This document shows positions 33,281 through 43,976 of a stretch of DNA of 64,000 bases, piece after piece; position 1 is the stretch's first letter, and each line of letters begins with the position of its first letter. The stretch comes from Bugula neritina (Eukaryota; Bryozoa; Gymnolaemata; Cheilostomatida; Bugulidae), in assembly GCA_964035545.1 (NCBI GenBank), contig OZ037772.1, positions 8,418,650 to 8,482,649 of the forward strand. The letters are read 5' to 3'. The translations under genes and the position numbers were made by a program. A model generated the notes under the pieces. It saw only the letters and a list, made by a program, of their open reading frames with translations, was not told the DNA's origin and searched no databases.

Positions 33281-36129
33281 ATGTCTCTGACTCCACCATG
33301 TAAGTATAATATACTATGAAAACTACTAATTGTTTGGTTTGCCATTATTTTGTGGTGGCTTTATTTATGCATCAATTGTAAAACACTTTCCCTCAACAGA
33401 ATTTGAACGACAGACCTCCAGTTTGTAAGCAGGCCTGCTAGCCAGTTACACCACAGGGGCCACTAGGTCAACTAATCACTATGATATTTATTAATAAGAT
33501 AATGAATAAAAATAATCTGTATAACTTAGGTGTAAACATTTTGTGTAGCAAATCAACTCGTGGGTATTTTGCTCCCATTAAGCTTATTGGGCATTATTGA
33601 CGGAATGTGTGTATGTTGGTGTGAGTGAGTGAGTGAGTGAGTGAGTGAGTGAGTGGGTGAGTGAGTGAGTGAGTGAGTGAGTGAGTGAGTGAGTGAGTGA
33701 GTGAGTGAGTGATTGAGTGGGTGAGTGAGTGAGTGAGTGAGTGAGTAAAGGAAATAGTGGGTGAGTGAGTGAATGGGTGAGTGAGTGAGTGAGTATGTGG
33801 GTGAGTGAGTGAGTGAAGGAAGGAGTGGATGAGTAAAGGAAGGAGTGAGAAAGTGAACTTTGAGTAAATATATCAATGTAAACTGGTCAAGGCTTTTTTT
33901 ACTTTGCAGATGTAGAACCACATGCACTATCTCAAACACCAAACAACCGAATGCAAGAACCTCTTCAGATATCTAAAAAGGATGTTGAGTGGACAGTTCC
34001 TGCTCTCTGTAAGACTTTTATTCAATGTAATAACTTTACCCTAAACTCAGTTCCTCTGACTTCCACAGTTGTTACAAATACTCAAGACTATGCAAACATA
34101 GAAACTTCAGTGTGTAATAGCTGCTTACCACAAGAACCTGATGTTCCTTTATCTGAAGTTATTTCTGAGGCTTTTGGAGTTTTATCTGAAGACTATTTAT
34201 CTGAAGATCCTGACCTTTACAGACAGGATCCATATTGTAGAGATAAGTATGGTGCTGAGTCGGATCCTTTTCTAACCAATAACAGTTCTGCGAGACATTT
34301 AGTGATTTTAGACTCTCAAAGTTTTAATACCAATGCAGGCAATCAAACTTTCCTTAATATGCTAACAGCAGTACCCAACACTTACATAGGAGAAGGTGTA
34401 GAAAATGAAGTTTTAGATACTTTTAGCTACCACCAACAATTAGAACTTCTCAGGAAACAAAGTTCAGTCCATGACAACTATCTACCAGAAGAAACTGATG
34501 TCCCTTCGTCTGAATTTATCTCTGAGGCTTTCACAGTTTTAGGACAGAATACTACAACAGAAGTCATCGCAACTGGTGAGTATGAATAGCCTATTATATA
34601 GATAGATAAAAATAAAATCACCAAAGCGTTTCCTCTAAATGCAATTGCTAATTAAATTGAATTATATTAAAGAAATATATTAAAGAAAAACAAAGATTGT
34701 ATATATTATACCAATAATTAGATTATAGCTTTACTTATTTACATTTCAGTTCCCACAGTTGATGCAACCAACCAAAACTCTTTTTTTAGTATGTCAAAAT
34801 CTTACACAGTCTTAAACCTGGCAAGATTTTTTACCTTATTTAATAATCTTCATAAACTTATCACAATTCCTAAACTGGTCATCTCTGTAAAAAAAACCCT
34901 GGTAGTACGATTTTTAAGCAGCTAGGCTGAGGACTTATTTCTTAAAGCACATTTTGTACAAGATTCAATGATCTCTACAAGCTCTGACTACTTTGAAATT
35001 TCTATCTCCATGAGAAGTTCTGATAGTAAAGTTTTTAGACAAACTTATCACCTGTTTGTAGTCTAGACACAGGAGAAATGATGGCTAGATGTACTTCTTG
35101 ACATCACTAACAGCTTTTACCAATGGTCAAACCCATGACCTTGTTTTAACTAATGTATACTGGTTTTAACCACAAGTGCACTAATTGTTTCTGGAGTTAA
35201 TTAATTTAATAAATCTTTCAATTGATTTAATTAGGCATGGTTTCTTAATTAGTGACATGCACATGGGTAACTGATTGAAATGCTTGCATGTTTTTCAAAA
35301 AAAAGTATTAGAATGTAATAAGAAACTTAAATAATTTATTAATGAATTTTGAATGTCAACATAATATCATTAGTACTGCTGTTTTACAGGTGAAATACCA
35401 GCGCATTTAAACAAAGGAGACACTTCTGAGAAGCTACCAGATCTAGTGTACAAAGAAGCACATGAATTTAAGTGGAGAGACAGTTCTAGAGAAATAAACA
35501 GAGATATACAAACTCAGGTTGTTCAAAAAGTGAATAACACTACCAACAAATATATAGATGCCATTGGTCAGAAAGAAAAAGTGATTAAAACGAAGACAAC
35601 TTTACATAATATTTGTGAGAATGAGTCAACACAAGAAGCTGGTCTTGAGAAGAACAAAGAGCAGCAGAGCAAAAAGAAACGTTTTCAATGTTCTCAGTGT
35701 AGCTACAAGGCAAGATACAAGTGTTTTCTCAACAGGCACATGAGAATACATACTGGAGAGAAGCCATTTATATGTGAAATATGTGGGTCTGCTTTTACCT
35801 GGAAAGATGCTCTTATTAAACATATAAGAACACACACCAGAGAAAAGCCATTTCCATGTCATATTTGTACAAGTGCATTTAGTCAAAGATTTACCCTGCA
35901 ACAACATCTCAAGACACATACTGGAGAGAAACCATTTTCATGTCATATTTGTAAAAATGCATTTAGTCTAAAATTTACGCTACAACAACATATGAAGACA
36001 CACACTGGAGAGAAACCATTTTCATGCAATGTCTGTAAGAAATCATTCACTCAAAAATGTGGTCTTCGTGTACATATGAGAACTCACACAGAAGAGAAGC
36101 CATTCTCATGCGATGTGTGTAAGAAATAA
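33281..36129 (+). CDS. C2H2 zinc-finger protein C (five full fingers, 487 aa), C-terminally truncated
   Basis: Exons 33281-33299 ('MSLTPP'), 33910-34575, 34750-34788 and 35390-36129. Exons 1-3 are the same lengths as in B, showing a tandem duplication with a period of about 4.5 kb. Exon 2 again has two acidic motifs ('LPQEPDVPLSEVISEAFGVL', 'LPEETDVPSSEFISEAF'). Exon 4 carries five complete fingers, including 'CEICGSAFTWKDALIKH', which B lacks. A TAA at 36127 cuts the sixth finger after 'CDVCKK'. The sequence beyond the stop still reads as the rest of a finger, so the stop is recent. The protein may work with five fingers. Probable nuclear DNA-binding regulator. Confidence 0.8.
33388..33476 (-). 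mobile_element. tRNA-like SINE (family A) in intron 1 of unit C
   Basis: Copy of the element at 28875-28970, with small changes such as 'tccctcaacagaatttgaac'. It came with the unit duplication. Confidence 0.7.
33621..33860. repeat. (GAGT)n array in intron 1 of unit C
   Basis: Same position and lead sequence as in unit B, with a different internal pattern of interruptions, so the array has changed since the duplication. Confidence 0.95.
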
Positions 36130-36844
36130 TTCAATCAAAAAACAAGTCTTCTAAATCACACTAAAATGCATACTAGAAATTATTAATATGTTCTTCTATA
36201 ATCCTAGTTAGTGCAAATCAGCTGTCTGAACCTTCCTGTTACCTTCCTTATGAAAAAATATTCACGTAGAAAAATTAGCTTACACTTGGTTTCAAATTAT
36301 TTTAACTTGTACTTGACAGATAAATTAGGAAGAAAACTCCTTTATATTATTTTCATGAACATGCACATTACATACATATGTTAAAGACAGTATGTCTGAC
36401 AAATGGTTAGGGTGTTTAGATATCTGTATACTTAGATCTAAGATGAATATTATAATAATTGTAAGTTATGTTAATACAAGAAAATTATAAATTAAACTCA
36501 GACATGATTACATAATCAATATCTATAACTTTATTTGTGTGGAAATTGACAATTTGTCTTAGTTTTCTTACAACTAATTTTAGAAGATCTTATACTTAGT
36601 AAATATGTTTTATCTCAACTGTTTTTAGTTAATCATAGTTTTATGCCATAGTTGTTTAGGAATCATTTTGATGTTTAATGTTAGTAAGATTTTAGATTTT
36701 TTGAGTTATAGTTAACCAAAAATCTTTATCTTGTTCAATTTAAATGTTTGTTTTAATTTGTAACTAATGTGTTTACACACGGGAGTCTCAGTTCTGCTTT
36801 TTGTTCTACTGCGACATTAGTTTTTGTGAAATATAAATTAAATA
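36130..36844. other. 3' flank of unit C, tandemly re-used
   Basis: Matches 31725-32385 downstream of unit B closely and ends at 'tgaaatataaattaaa', where it joins abruptly to a finger exon copy at about 36845. No independent gene. Confidence 0.6.
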
Positions 36845-37629
36845 AAATAGAAATAAACAAAGATATACAAACTCACACTGATCAAAAAGTGAATAACACT
36901 ACCAACAAATCTATAGATACCATTGGTCAGAAAGGAAAAGTGATTAAATCGAAGACAACTTTACATAATATTTGTGAGAATGAGTTAACACAAGAAGCTG
37001 GTCTTGAGAAGAACAAAGAGCAGCAGAGCAAAAAGAAACGTTTTCAATGTTCTCAGTGTAGCTACAAGGCAAGATACAAGTGTTATTTCAACAGACACAT
37101 GAGAATACATACTGGAGAGAAGCCATTTATATGTGAAATATGCGGGTCTGCTTTCACCTGGAAAGATGCTCTTATTAAACATATAAGAACACACACCAGA
37201 GAAAAGCCATTTCCATGTCATATTTGTACAAGTGCATTTAGTCAAAGATTTACCCTGCAACAACATCTCAGGACACATACTAAAGAGAAACCATTTTCAT
37301 GTCATATTTGTAAAAATGCATTTCGTACCAGATGCAACCTACAGCGACATTTGAAGACACATACCGGAGAGAGACTATTTTCATGTCATATTTGTAAAAA
37401 TGCATTTAGTCTAAAATTTACCCTACAACAACATATGAAGACACACACTGGAGAGAAACCATTTTCATGCAATGTCTGTAAGAAATCATTCACTCAAAAA
37501 TGTGGTCTTCGTGTACATATGAGAACTCACACTGGAGAGAAGCCATTCTCATGCGATGTGTGTAATAAATCATTTACTCAAAAACCAAGTCTTCTAAATC
37601 ACACTAAAATGCATACTAGAAATTATTAA
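36845..37629 (+). pseudogene. Orphan zinc-finger exon C' (seven intact fingers, no exons 1-3)
   Basis: A second copy of exon 4 begins part-way in, at 'aaataaacaaagatatacaa', directly after a 3' flank, so the splice acceptor and about 100 bases of the exon are missing. The frame is open from there to TAA at 37627 and encodes seven C2H2 fingers, including 'CHICKNAFRTRCNLQRH', which is absent from C. The linkers are 'HTGEKPF', 'HTREKPF', 'HTKEKPF' and 'HTGERLF'. The frame stays open upstream into flank sequence to a possible ATG at about 36784. It could be a dead fragment, an alternative last exon of C, or a donor for gene conversion. I favour a fragment. Confidence 0.65.
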
Positions 37630-38792
37630 TATGTTCTTCTATAATTTTAGTGAGTGCAAATCAGCTGTCTGAAACTTTCTGTTAACTTTCCTTGTGAAAA
37701 AAAGAAGTAGCTATTCACGTAGAAAAATAAGCTTACACTTGGTTTTAAATTATTTTAAATTATAATTGGCAGATAAAATAGGAAGAAAACGATTTCATAT
37801 TTTCATGAACATGTGCATTACATACATATGTTATAGACAGTATGTCTGATGATTAGTTAGTTAGGGGGTTTAGATATCTGCCTTTTTAAATCCAATATGA
37901 ATATTATAATAATTGTAAGTTATGTTAATACAAGAAAAGTAGAAAATGAACTTAGACATGCTCATATAATCAATATCTATAATTGTATTAGTATATCTAA
38001 GTTGACAATTTTTCTTAGTTTTCTTATATACTATTTTCAGAAGATCTTATAATAATAAAATATTTCTTGTCTGAGCTTTTTTTAGTCAATCAAAGTTTTA
38101 TGCCATAGTACTTATAAGAATAATTTTGATGTTTTATGTTAGTAAGATTATAGACTGTTTGAATTGTAAACCAAAAGTCTTTTTCTTGGTCAATTTAAAT
38201 CGTTGTTATATTTCACAGCCAATGTGTTTGCACAGTTTTGTTTTACTGCAACATTAGTTTTTGTGAAATATAAATTAAAGCATATAATTACTCTCAAGTT
38301 GAAATATTATATTCCAATTTTACTTTATTGAAATAAATTTACAGTTGGATAATTGTTTTAAAGTCTAGTGCCCTAACAAAGTTATAGTATACTATACAAT
38401 GTAGCCGTAGAACTAAGGCATACAAGGTTGTAGCTAGATGAAATAATCATTTGAATCAGCATATCAGTTTTATCTCGATAAGTTTATTGGTATACTTTAA
38501 AACTACTGATTATATTTTTGTCATGCCAAATTAAATTTCCCTCATAAGTTTGTCTTTACACAAGCAAACAGAGCATATAGCAATATTATTTGATTGCCAA
38601 AGATGCAGTTCTAACACATGGTTCCATTAGAGCTTTATTCACATACAATAGCCTACATAGTTCTGTAAGAATTAACTAGAGGTAAATAGCCATGATCATT
38701 CCGCTGTTAGATTACCCTGATGGCGAATATCTATTCAGAACAAGTTACTTACCTTCCATTGCCTCTCAGTTATATTCAGTTCATCTGCCATG
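37630..38792. other. 3' flank of C' and upstream block of unit D, up to the retroelement
   Basis: Matches the flank of other units, then the conserved upstream block of D (38400-38792). The ATG of D's first coding exon is at 38790-38792, immediately before the LTR. No gene is supported. Confidence 0.55.
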
Positions 38793-39181
38793 TGTGGTAA
38801 ATTTATGTTGTGTGTGTGTGTCCTTTGTTGCCGAGATCGGTACTTCGGTCCTCCAAAACACCGATATGCCGATTCTCGGCATATCGGAATACCGAAGTAC
38901 CGAAATGCCGGATTCGGCATTTCGGATTCCCGAAGTGCCGATATTCGGTATTTCGGGCCTCCGATCTCGGCAAACAAAAGAATGTCTTTGTCCTGCATGT
39001 ATATAAAAGCCAGCGAGTTCCAGTATAGTTTAGTCTACTACTGGAGCTCGCTGGATAAAGACCATTGATTCACTCGGACTATACTACAATAAAGCTATCT
39101 ACTTTCTACCTTATTTCTCGCCTTGTTTCTCATAACAAGCATGTAAAGCACTAGTTTCATTCACAACCCACAAAACTATCA
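38793..39181 (+). repeat. 5' LTR
   Basis: Starts TGTGG and ends TATCA. It contains a nested palindrome block (38830-38971), a TATA box 'tatataaa' at 39000-39007, a hairpin at 39010-39054 near the expected RNA start, and an AATAAA at 39088-39093. The order gives U3, R and U5 in the usual arrangement. Confidence 0.93.
38830..38971. repeat. Nested palindrome block in U3 (also at 46438-46579)
   Basis: The outer inverted pair is 'gccgagatcgg' / 'ccgatctcggc'. Inside are 'ggtacttcggt' / 'accgaagtacc' enclosing a perfect 12-bp stem 'ccgatatgccga' / 'tcggcatatcgg', then an 11-bp stem 'ccgaaatgccg' / 'cggcatttcgg', then an imperfect 13-bp stem 'cccgaagtgccga' / 'tcggtatttcggg'. It could fold as a cloverleaf in DNA or RNA. 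The 3' LTR copy keeps all of it. Confidence 0.9.
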
Positions 39182-39184
39182 CAT

Positions 39185-39204
39185 TGGTGGCAGCAGTGGG
39201 ATTC
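39185..39204 (+). promoter_or_regulatory. Primer-binding site, tRNA-Leu type
   Basis: 'TGGTGGCAGCAGTGGGATTC' begins three bases after the 5' LTR. It is close to the reverse complement of a tRNA-Leu 3' end with its CCA tail (family knowledge: tRNA-Leu ends near 'cccaccgctgccacca'). It would prime minus-strand DNA synthesis. Confidence 0.75.
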
Positions 39205-39234
39205 TACGAATAGCTAGTTGCTGAGAGGAATAGG

Positions 39235-40135
39235 ATGGCCCCAGGGGAGTCAGCCCCTGAGGCAACAGCAGCACCAGCCCTCACTGTTGAGGCGCTGGTA
39301 ACAGCCCTCCAAGGATTGCGGGGGCAAGGACAGGCATCACCTGGTAACAGGTATCGCCTCCAGCCCCCGACTTTCGGAGGAGATGGAGACGTGGAACAGT
39401 TCATCAAGGAGTTCGAGGACGTGGCCACCACCGCTGAATGGCCAGTACGGGTGCGCGTCCTCCAACTCCAGGGCCTGTCTAACAGGCCGGGCCAGGAACT
39501 TCGCACTGGGACCCGACGAAGCCCACATCATGCGGGCTCTTAGGGCCCGGTTCGGCCTGACCACGGAAGAGGCGTCAGACCAGCTACAAGTGATGAGGAG
39601 AGACCGAAGGACACCTCTGGAAGATCACGCTAACGAGGTAGAGCGCCTGGCTCAGGCTGCTTTCGGTCACGCCACTGGCGAAGATCGGAAGCGCCTCGTT
39701 TTTAACGCGTTCTTCCGGAGCGTGAACCACCCGGACCTCCAGCGGTACTGGCTGGCCACGAAGGTCAAGAGCCTGGACGAGGCACTAGAGATGGGGAAGG
39801 CCTACTTCCAAGTAGAAGAACCACGGAGGGCGAACTACGCAGCTCGCCAGGTGGCCGGAGATACAGAAGAGGTACCCCCAACCCCACAAGTGGCAGCAGC
39901 AGCTACTCCGTCGCCCGAGCAGACGCAGCTCAACATGCTGATGGGCATGATGAAAGGCCTGCAGGCTACGGTGGCGGAGTTGCAGCGCAACCAGACGGAC
40001 AGGCGGGCTCCCCGCTCGCGGGACGACCCTGTCCGCCCCCCTCTGCCCACTTGTTGGGAGTGCGGGATGCCAGGACATGTGAGAAGGCACTGCCCTAAGG
40101 GACAGAAGTCTTTAAACACCCGAGGCTCACGGTGA
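39235..40135 (+). CDS. gag: Gag of the Ty3/Gypsy element, with one frame change
   Basis: Begins 'MAPGESAPEATAAPAL'. The capsid-like part includes 'FGGDGDVEQFIKEFED' and, further on, 'RFGLTTEEASDQL'. A CCHC zinc knuckle 'CWECGMPGHVRRHC' lies near the C-terminus, as expected for RNA packaging. The first part is open in one frame to 39543 and the second part is open from 39383 to the TGA at 40133 in another. The switch falls near 39476 beside a run of G. Gag is about 300 codons over both parts, within the family range. The final codons contain the slip site at 40111-40117. Confidence 0.85.
40111..40117 (+). promoter_or_regulatory. Candidate -1 ribosomal slip site TTTAAAC between gag and pol
   Basis: The heptamer is phased T-TTA-AAC in the gag frame, the classic X-XXY-YYZ arrangement, and lies 16 bases before the gag TGA. 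The -1 frame is open from here into the protease frame. A self-complementary 'cgtgggccccacg' follows at about 40147, rather far for a standard stimulator. Confidence 0.6.
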
Positions 40136-41088
40136 ATTCCGCCACCCGTGGGCCCCACGCCAATCCGGTCCGGGATAGGACTCGGAAAACAACAGAAGAA
40201 ACCTCTCCAGAGTCGACCTACATCGAGTGGCACGCAAACCGGAGATCTCGGAGACCGAAAGGCCTACCCGATCCTCCTGCCCTGCCACTCGATACCCGGA
40301 TGCAGCTAGAAGAAACCGGATGGCAGGCACCTCGGAGATCTCGGAGACCGCAAGGTCTACCCGATCCTCCAGCCTGGCCACTCCGTAACCGGTTCGCGGG
40401 GTTGCCCGAGGAGGTTGTGGAGGAAGATTCAGCTTACTCGCAAGAGTACCCCAAGCTACCCTCCCGACCTCAGAAAACCCCCGTTGTCTCTAAGACGAAG
40501 AGGAGGCCCGCTGTGCGGACCCAAGTTGTGTCTCCCCCAAGGACTGACCACTCCAGGAGCACCCAGCCATATGGAAGCAGCTACTTCCTGCCCGGAAAGA
40601 TTGCGGGTAAAGCTGCCACATTCCTACTGGATACTGGGTGCACTACCAACCTGCTGAGTAGGCGTATCTTTGACACTCTTGGTGCACGAGAGCGGGCGAG
40701 CCTCGAGCCGTATGAAGGTGCGCATGGTACGTTGGCGGACGGATCATGCATTCCTTTCTACGGCGTCATTTCACTACCTGGACGCGTCCGTGATCAAGCA
40801 ATTCACGAGACGTTCATAGTCAGCCAGCTGAAAGAGGACGCCATCTTGGGAATGCACTTCCTGGAGAAACACCAGTGTCACATGGATTTCCAGAAGTCAG
40901 TGGTGATGATGGCTGGGAAGGAACTTGTCTGTGTTGACAAGTTTGGCAGGCCCTTGGTGGGCGGAGTCCAGGTAGTGCGGGACTGCACAGTTCGGGGAGG
41001 TCCCAGGCGACTCTTCGATGCAGAGTCAACTGCAAGGGGATCGCCGGCCTGGGGATGGTTGAAGGAACGCACGGAGCCATCCGACTAG
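40118..41088 (+). CDS. pol: Pol, protease part
   Basis: Open in the -1 frame relative to the end of gag. A proline- and arginine-rich spacer with a duplicated segment ('RRSRRPKGLPDPPALPL' and 'RRSRRPQGLPDPPAWPL') is followed by a retropepsin-like domain with the catalytic triad motif 'LLDTGCTTNLLS' and the later 'ILGMHFL'. Protease would cut the polyprotein. The frame breaks near 40995, beside a GGGG run, and pol continues in another frame. The listed end is where the protease frame stops. Confidence 0.85.
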
Positions 41089-42812
41089 CAAACAGCCTGA
41101 ATTGGCTAGATTGTCGGCAAGAGCTCCTCGTGCAGTGCATCAACCCCTTCACGGAACCTGTCCGATTATCGGCCGGAGCGCTGGTGGGGAAGTACCACTC
41201 CATCCAGGAAGCGGATGTGGGTCCGGCACTGGAGACAGTGGCTGACACCCAGGGGAACCCCCCTCACACCAGACGAGGAGCAGTCCCGGAGCACCTGGCT
41301 GACCTGTATGGCGGAGCATGCGGGAACTGTACGAGTAGTACTGAACGCCAAGTACTGGCTCAACTATTCGCGGAGTACAGTGATGTCTTCAGTCGTGGCG
41401 ATGGAGACATGGGGCTGACTAAGGTTATCTCCGACGAGATACCCCTGGCAGCCGGCACCACTCCCATCAGGCAGCCTACCCGACGTCTAGGCCTGGAGAA
41501 GGAGAAGGAGGTGAGCCGACAGGTACAGGATCTTCTGGACCGGGATCTGATTGAGCCTGCCCACGGTGCGTGGAGCTCCCCAGTGGTTCTGATCAAGAAG
41601 AAGGATGGTAGCTGGAGATTCTGTGTGGACTACCGCAGACTCAACAGCGTTACCATCCAGGACGCCTACCCTCTCCCACGGATAGATGAGTCTCTAGATG
41701 CCCTCGCGGGTAGCAAGTACTTCAGTACTTTGGATCTGCTTAGCGGGTACTGGCAAGTGCCCCTCAGTCCTGATGCCCAGGACAAAGCAGCATTCATTAC
41801 TCGCGGCGGGCTCTGGAAATGGAAAGTACTGCCATTCGGACTAACGTCCGCTCCGGCAACATTCCAACGACTCATGGAGCAAGTCCTCAGTGGGTTACAC
41901 TGGAAGACCCTCCTCATCTATCTGGACGATTTCATTGTCATCTCCCCAGACTTCTCGACTCATGTCAGTCGTCTGCGGGAGGTCTTTGACCGCCTCCGGG
42001 CTGCTGGACTAAAGCTGAAGCCCTCCAAGTGTGCACTCCTGCAGCCAGAAGTCACGTACCTGGGCCATGTGGTTGGCCGTGATGGGGTCGCTACCGATCC
42101 AGAGAAGGTACAAGCTGTGAAGGAGTGGACTGTCCCCCGTGACCTCCCTGAGTTGCGTGCCTTCCTGGGCCTAGTAGGGTACTACCGGCAGTACATACCT
42201 GGGTTCGCAGGAGTGGCTCAGCCATTAAATTGGCTGACCGCAAAGGGAGTCCGGTGGCAGTGGACACAGGAGGAGCAGCAGGCATTCAACCACCTCAAGC
42301 AACGGCTAATGGAAGCGCCAATCCTGGCGTATCCTGATCCAGCCAAGGAGTACATCCTGGACACTGACGCCAGTGACCACAGCGTGGGAGCCGTCTTGTC
42401 TCAAGTCCAGGGTGGAAGTGAGGTGGTCGTGGCTTACTACAGCAAGACTCTCGCGGCCGCCGAGAAGAACTACTGCACCACTAGGAAGGAACTCCTAGCA
42501 GTAGTCAAGGCGGTCAAGCACTTTCGGCCATATCTGTATGGGAAATCGTTCCGTCTGCGAACAGATCATGCATCACTGATATGGCTGTGTAAACGTGCAG
42601 AGCCCTCGAGCCAGGTGGCTCGTTGGCTAGAGATTCTTGCCGAGTTCTCTTACCGGATAAAGCACCGTGCAGGCCGGAAGCATGGGAACGCCGACGGCAT
42701 GAGCCGCCGGCCGGTAGAGGACTGTAAGCAATGCCTGCACATTGAACAGCGGGACGGGGGACCCGCTCGCCTTGACGTGAAAGCAGAACTAGTGGAGGGC
42801 ACCACCTACTAG
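41055..42812 (+). CDS. pol: Pol, reverse transcriptase and RNase H part
   Basis: A 585-codon open frame. RT motifs in order: 'SSPVVLIKKKDGSWRFCVDY', 'FSTLDLLSGYWQVPL', 'LPFGLTSAPATFQRLM', the catalytic 'YLDD' at 41919-41930, and 'KPSKCALLQPEVTYLGHVV'. RNase H follows, with 'ILDTDASDHSVGAVLSQ', 'TRKELLAVVKAVKHFRPYL', 'RTDHASL' and 'HRAGRKHGNADGMSR'. These copy the RNA genome into DNA and remove the RNA strand. It ends at a TAG (42810-42812), after which the same frame stays open into the integrase, so the stop is an internal nonsense codon or a readthrough site. Confidence 0.95.
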   Translation: MVEGTHGAIRLANSLNWLDCRQELLVQCINPFTEPVRLSAGALVGKYHSIQEADVGPALETVADTQGNPPHTRRGAVPEHLADLYGGACGNCTSSTERQVLAQLFAEYSDVFSRGDGDMGLTKVISDEIPLAAGTTPIRQPTRRLGLEKEKEVSRQVQDLLDRDLIEPAHGAWSSPVVLIKKKDGSWRFCVDYRRLNSVTIQDAYPLPRIDESLDALAGSKYFSTLDLLSGYWQVPLSPDAQDKAAFITRGGLWKWKVLPFGLTSAPATFQRLMEQVLSGLHWKTLLIYLDDFIVISPDFSTHVSRLREVFDRLRAAGLKLKPSKCALLQPEVTYLGHVVGRDGVATDPEKVQAVKEWTVPRDLPELRAFLGLVGYYRQYIPGFAGVAQPLNWLTAKGVRWQWTQEEQQAFNHLKQRLMEAPILAYPDPAKEYILDTDASDHSVGAVLSQVQGGSEVVVAYYSKTLAAAEKNYCTTRKELLAVVKAVKHFRPYLYGKSFRLRTDHASLIWLCKRAEPSSQVARWLEILAEFSYRIKHRAGRKHGNADGMSRRPVEDCKQCLHIEQRDGGPARLDVKAELVEGTTY

Positions 42813-43976
42813 TGGGAGCACGGCCATCTTCGGACCGAAACCCACCAGGACGGTGTCCAGGCGCTCCACGCCAACCCTACTCTGCACCAGAATGTCAAGG
42901 AGCTGTGCCGACTCCAGGAGACGCTACCCGGCGCGGTAGCGGACATCTTCCGGGCCAAGAAGGAGGGCCGACGGCCTAGCGAGGAACAGCAGCGGCAGGG
43001 AGACGTTGAGTTCCAACTCCTCTGTCGTCGCTGGGATGCCCTCAAGGTCAGTCCTGATGGCCTCCTGATGATAACGTTAGCAGCAGACAACCGCCAGCAG
43101 AAGAGGGACCGCGTCATCTGTCCACGCGCCCTCCGGCGGGAACTGATCTGGGACACCCATAAGCAGGCTCATGCTGGAGTCAGTCGGGTTATCAGGTGTC
43201 TGCGGCTGCGTTGGTATTGGCCCGGAATGACTCGGGACGTACGACTGCGGGTACGGCAATGCGAGGTCTGCCAAGCTAGCAAGCATGGCCGCCCCACGGA
43301 AACCACTGGTCGACGCCGGCTGTACGCTGGTCGACCGTGGCAAGTAGTGGCGGTAGACCTCGTCGGGCCTATGCCGTTATCCGCCAGAGGGAACACCTGG
43401 ATACTGGTGCTCACGACCACTTTACCCGGTGGGTGGATGCTCTGGCTATTCCAGACGCCACCGCCCCCACGGTGGCCCGGACCCTGGACCAACATGTGTT
43501 CTTTTACCTCGGTTTGCCCGAGCAGATACATACGGACCAGGGTGCCCAGTTCCAGTCCCAGCTCATGGGACACCTCTGCCGGATATGGGGGGTGAACCAG
43601 AGTCGGACCACCCCATATCACCCGCAAGGGAACGGAGTCGTAGAGCGGAACAACAGGATGTTGGGTGACGCGCTCCGGAGCCTGCTACTTGGTCGAGGTC
43701 AGGAAGAATGGGACGTGGTGCTGCCGCAGATCATGCGGGCTTACCGCAGCATACCACACTTCAGCACGCAGGAGACCCCAAACTTCCTGATGCTAGGCCG
43801 AGAGACGCGGGTCCCGGAACACCTGACGTACCATGTTCCTGCCCCCGAGTCACCGGTACACGAATATGTGGAGGGTCTGATGGACATCATGGGCAAAGCT
43901 CATCCGCTCGTGCAAAACTCATGCGCTGCGCACCCAGCAGTGGCAGACCCGCACAGAGGACTCGGAGGAGCCCCCG
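42813..43976 (+). CDS. pol: Pol, integrase part with frame changes
   Basis: The N-terminal zinc-binding HHCC region reads 'HKQAHAGV' and 'CEVCQASKHGRP'. The catalytic core shows D in 'VVAVDLVGP', D in 'HTDQGAQFQ' and E in 'NGVVERNNR', so all three metal-binding acids are present. The frame is that of RT up to about 43410, then shifts until about 43910, then returns, so two opposite indels flank the core. Integrase would insert the DNA copy. The GPY/F-like module follows in the next entry. Confidence 0.85.

Noticed and set aside
35626..35919. 97-codon minus-strand frame across zinc fingers (also 36985-37278)
   Set aside because: Shadow of the finger-coding frame, kept only because the fingers are repetitive.
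38692..39068. Open frames on both strands across the LTR
   Set aside because: They come from the palindromic U3 block, which reads similarly on both strands. Repeated at 46275-46676 for the same reason.
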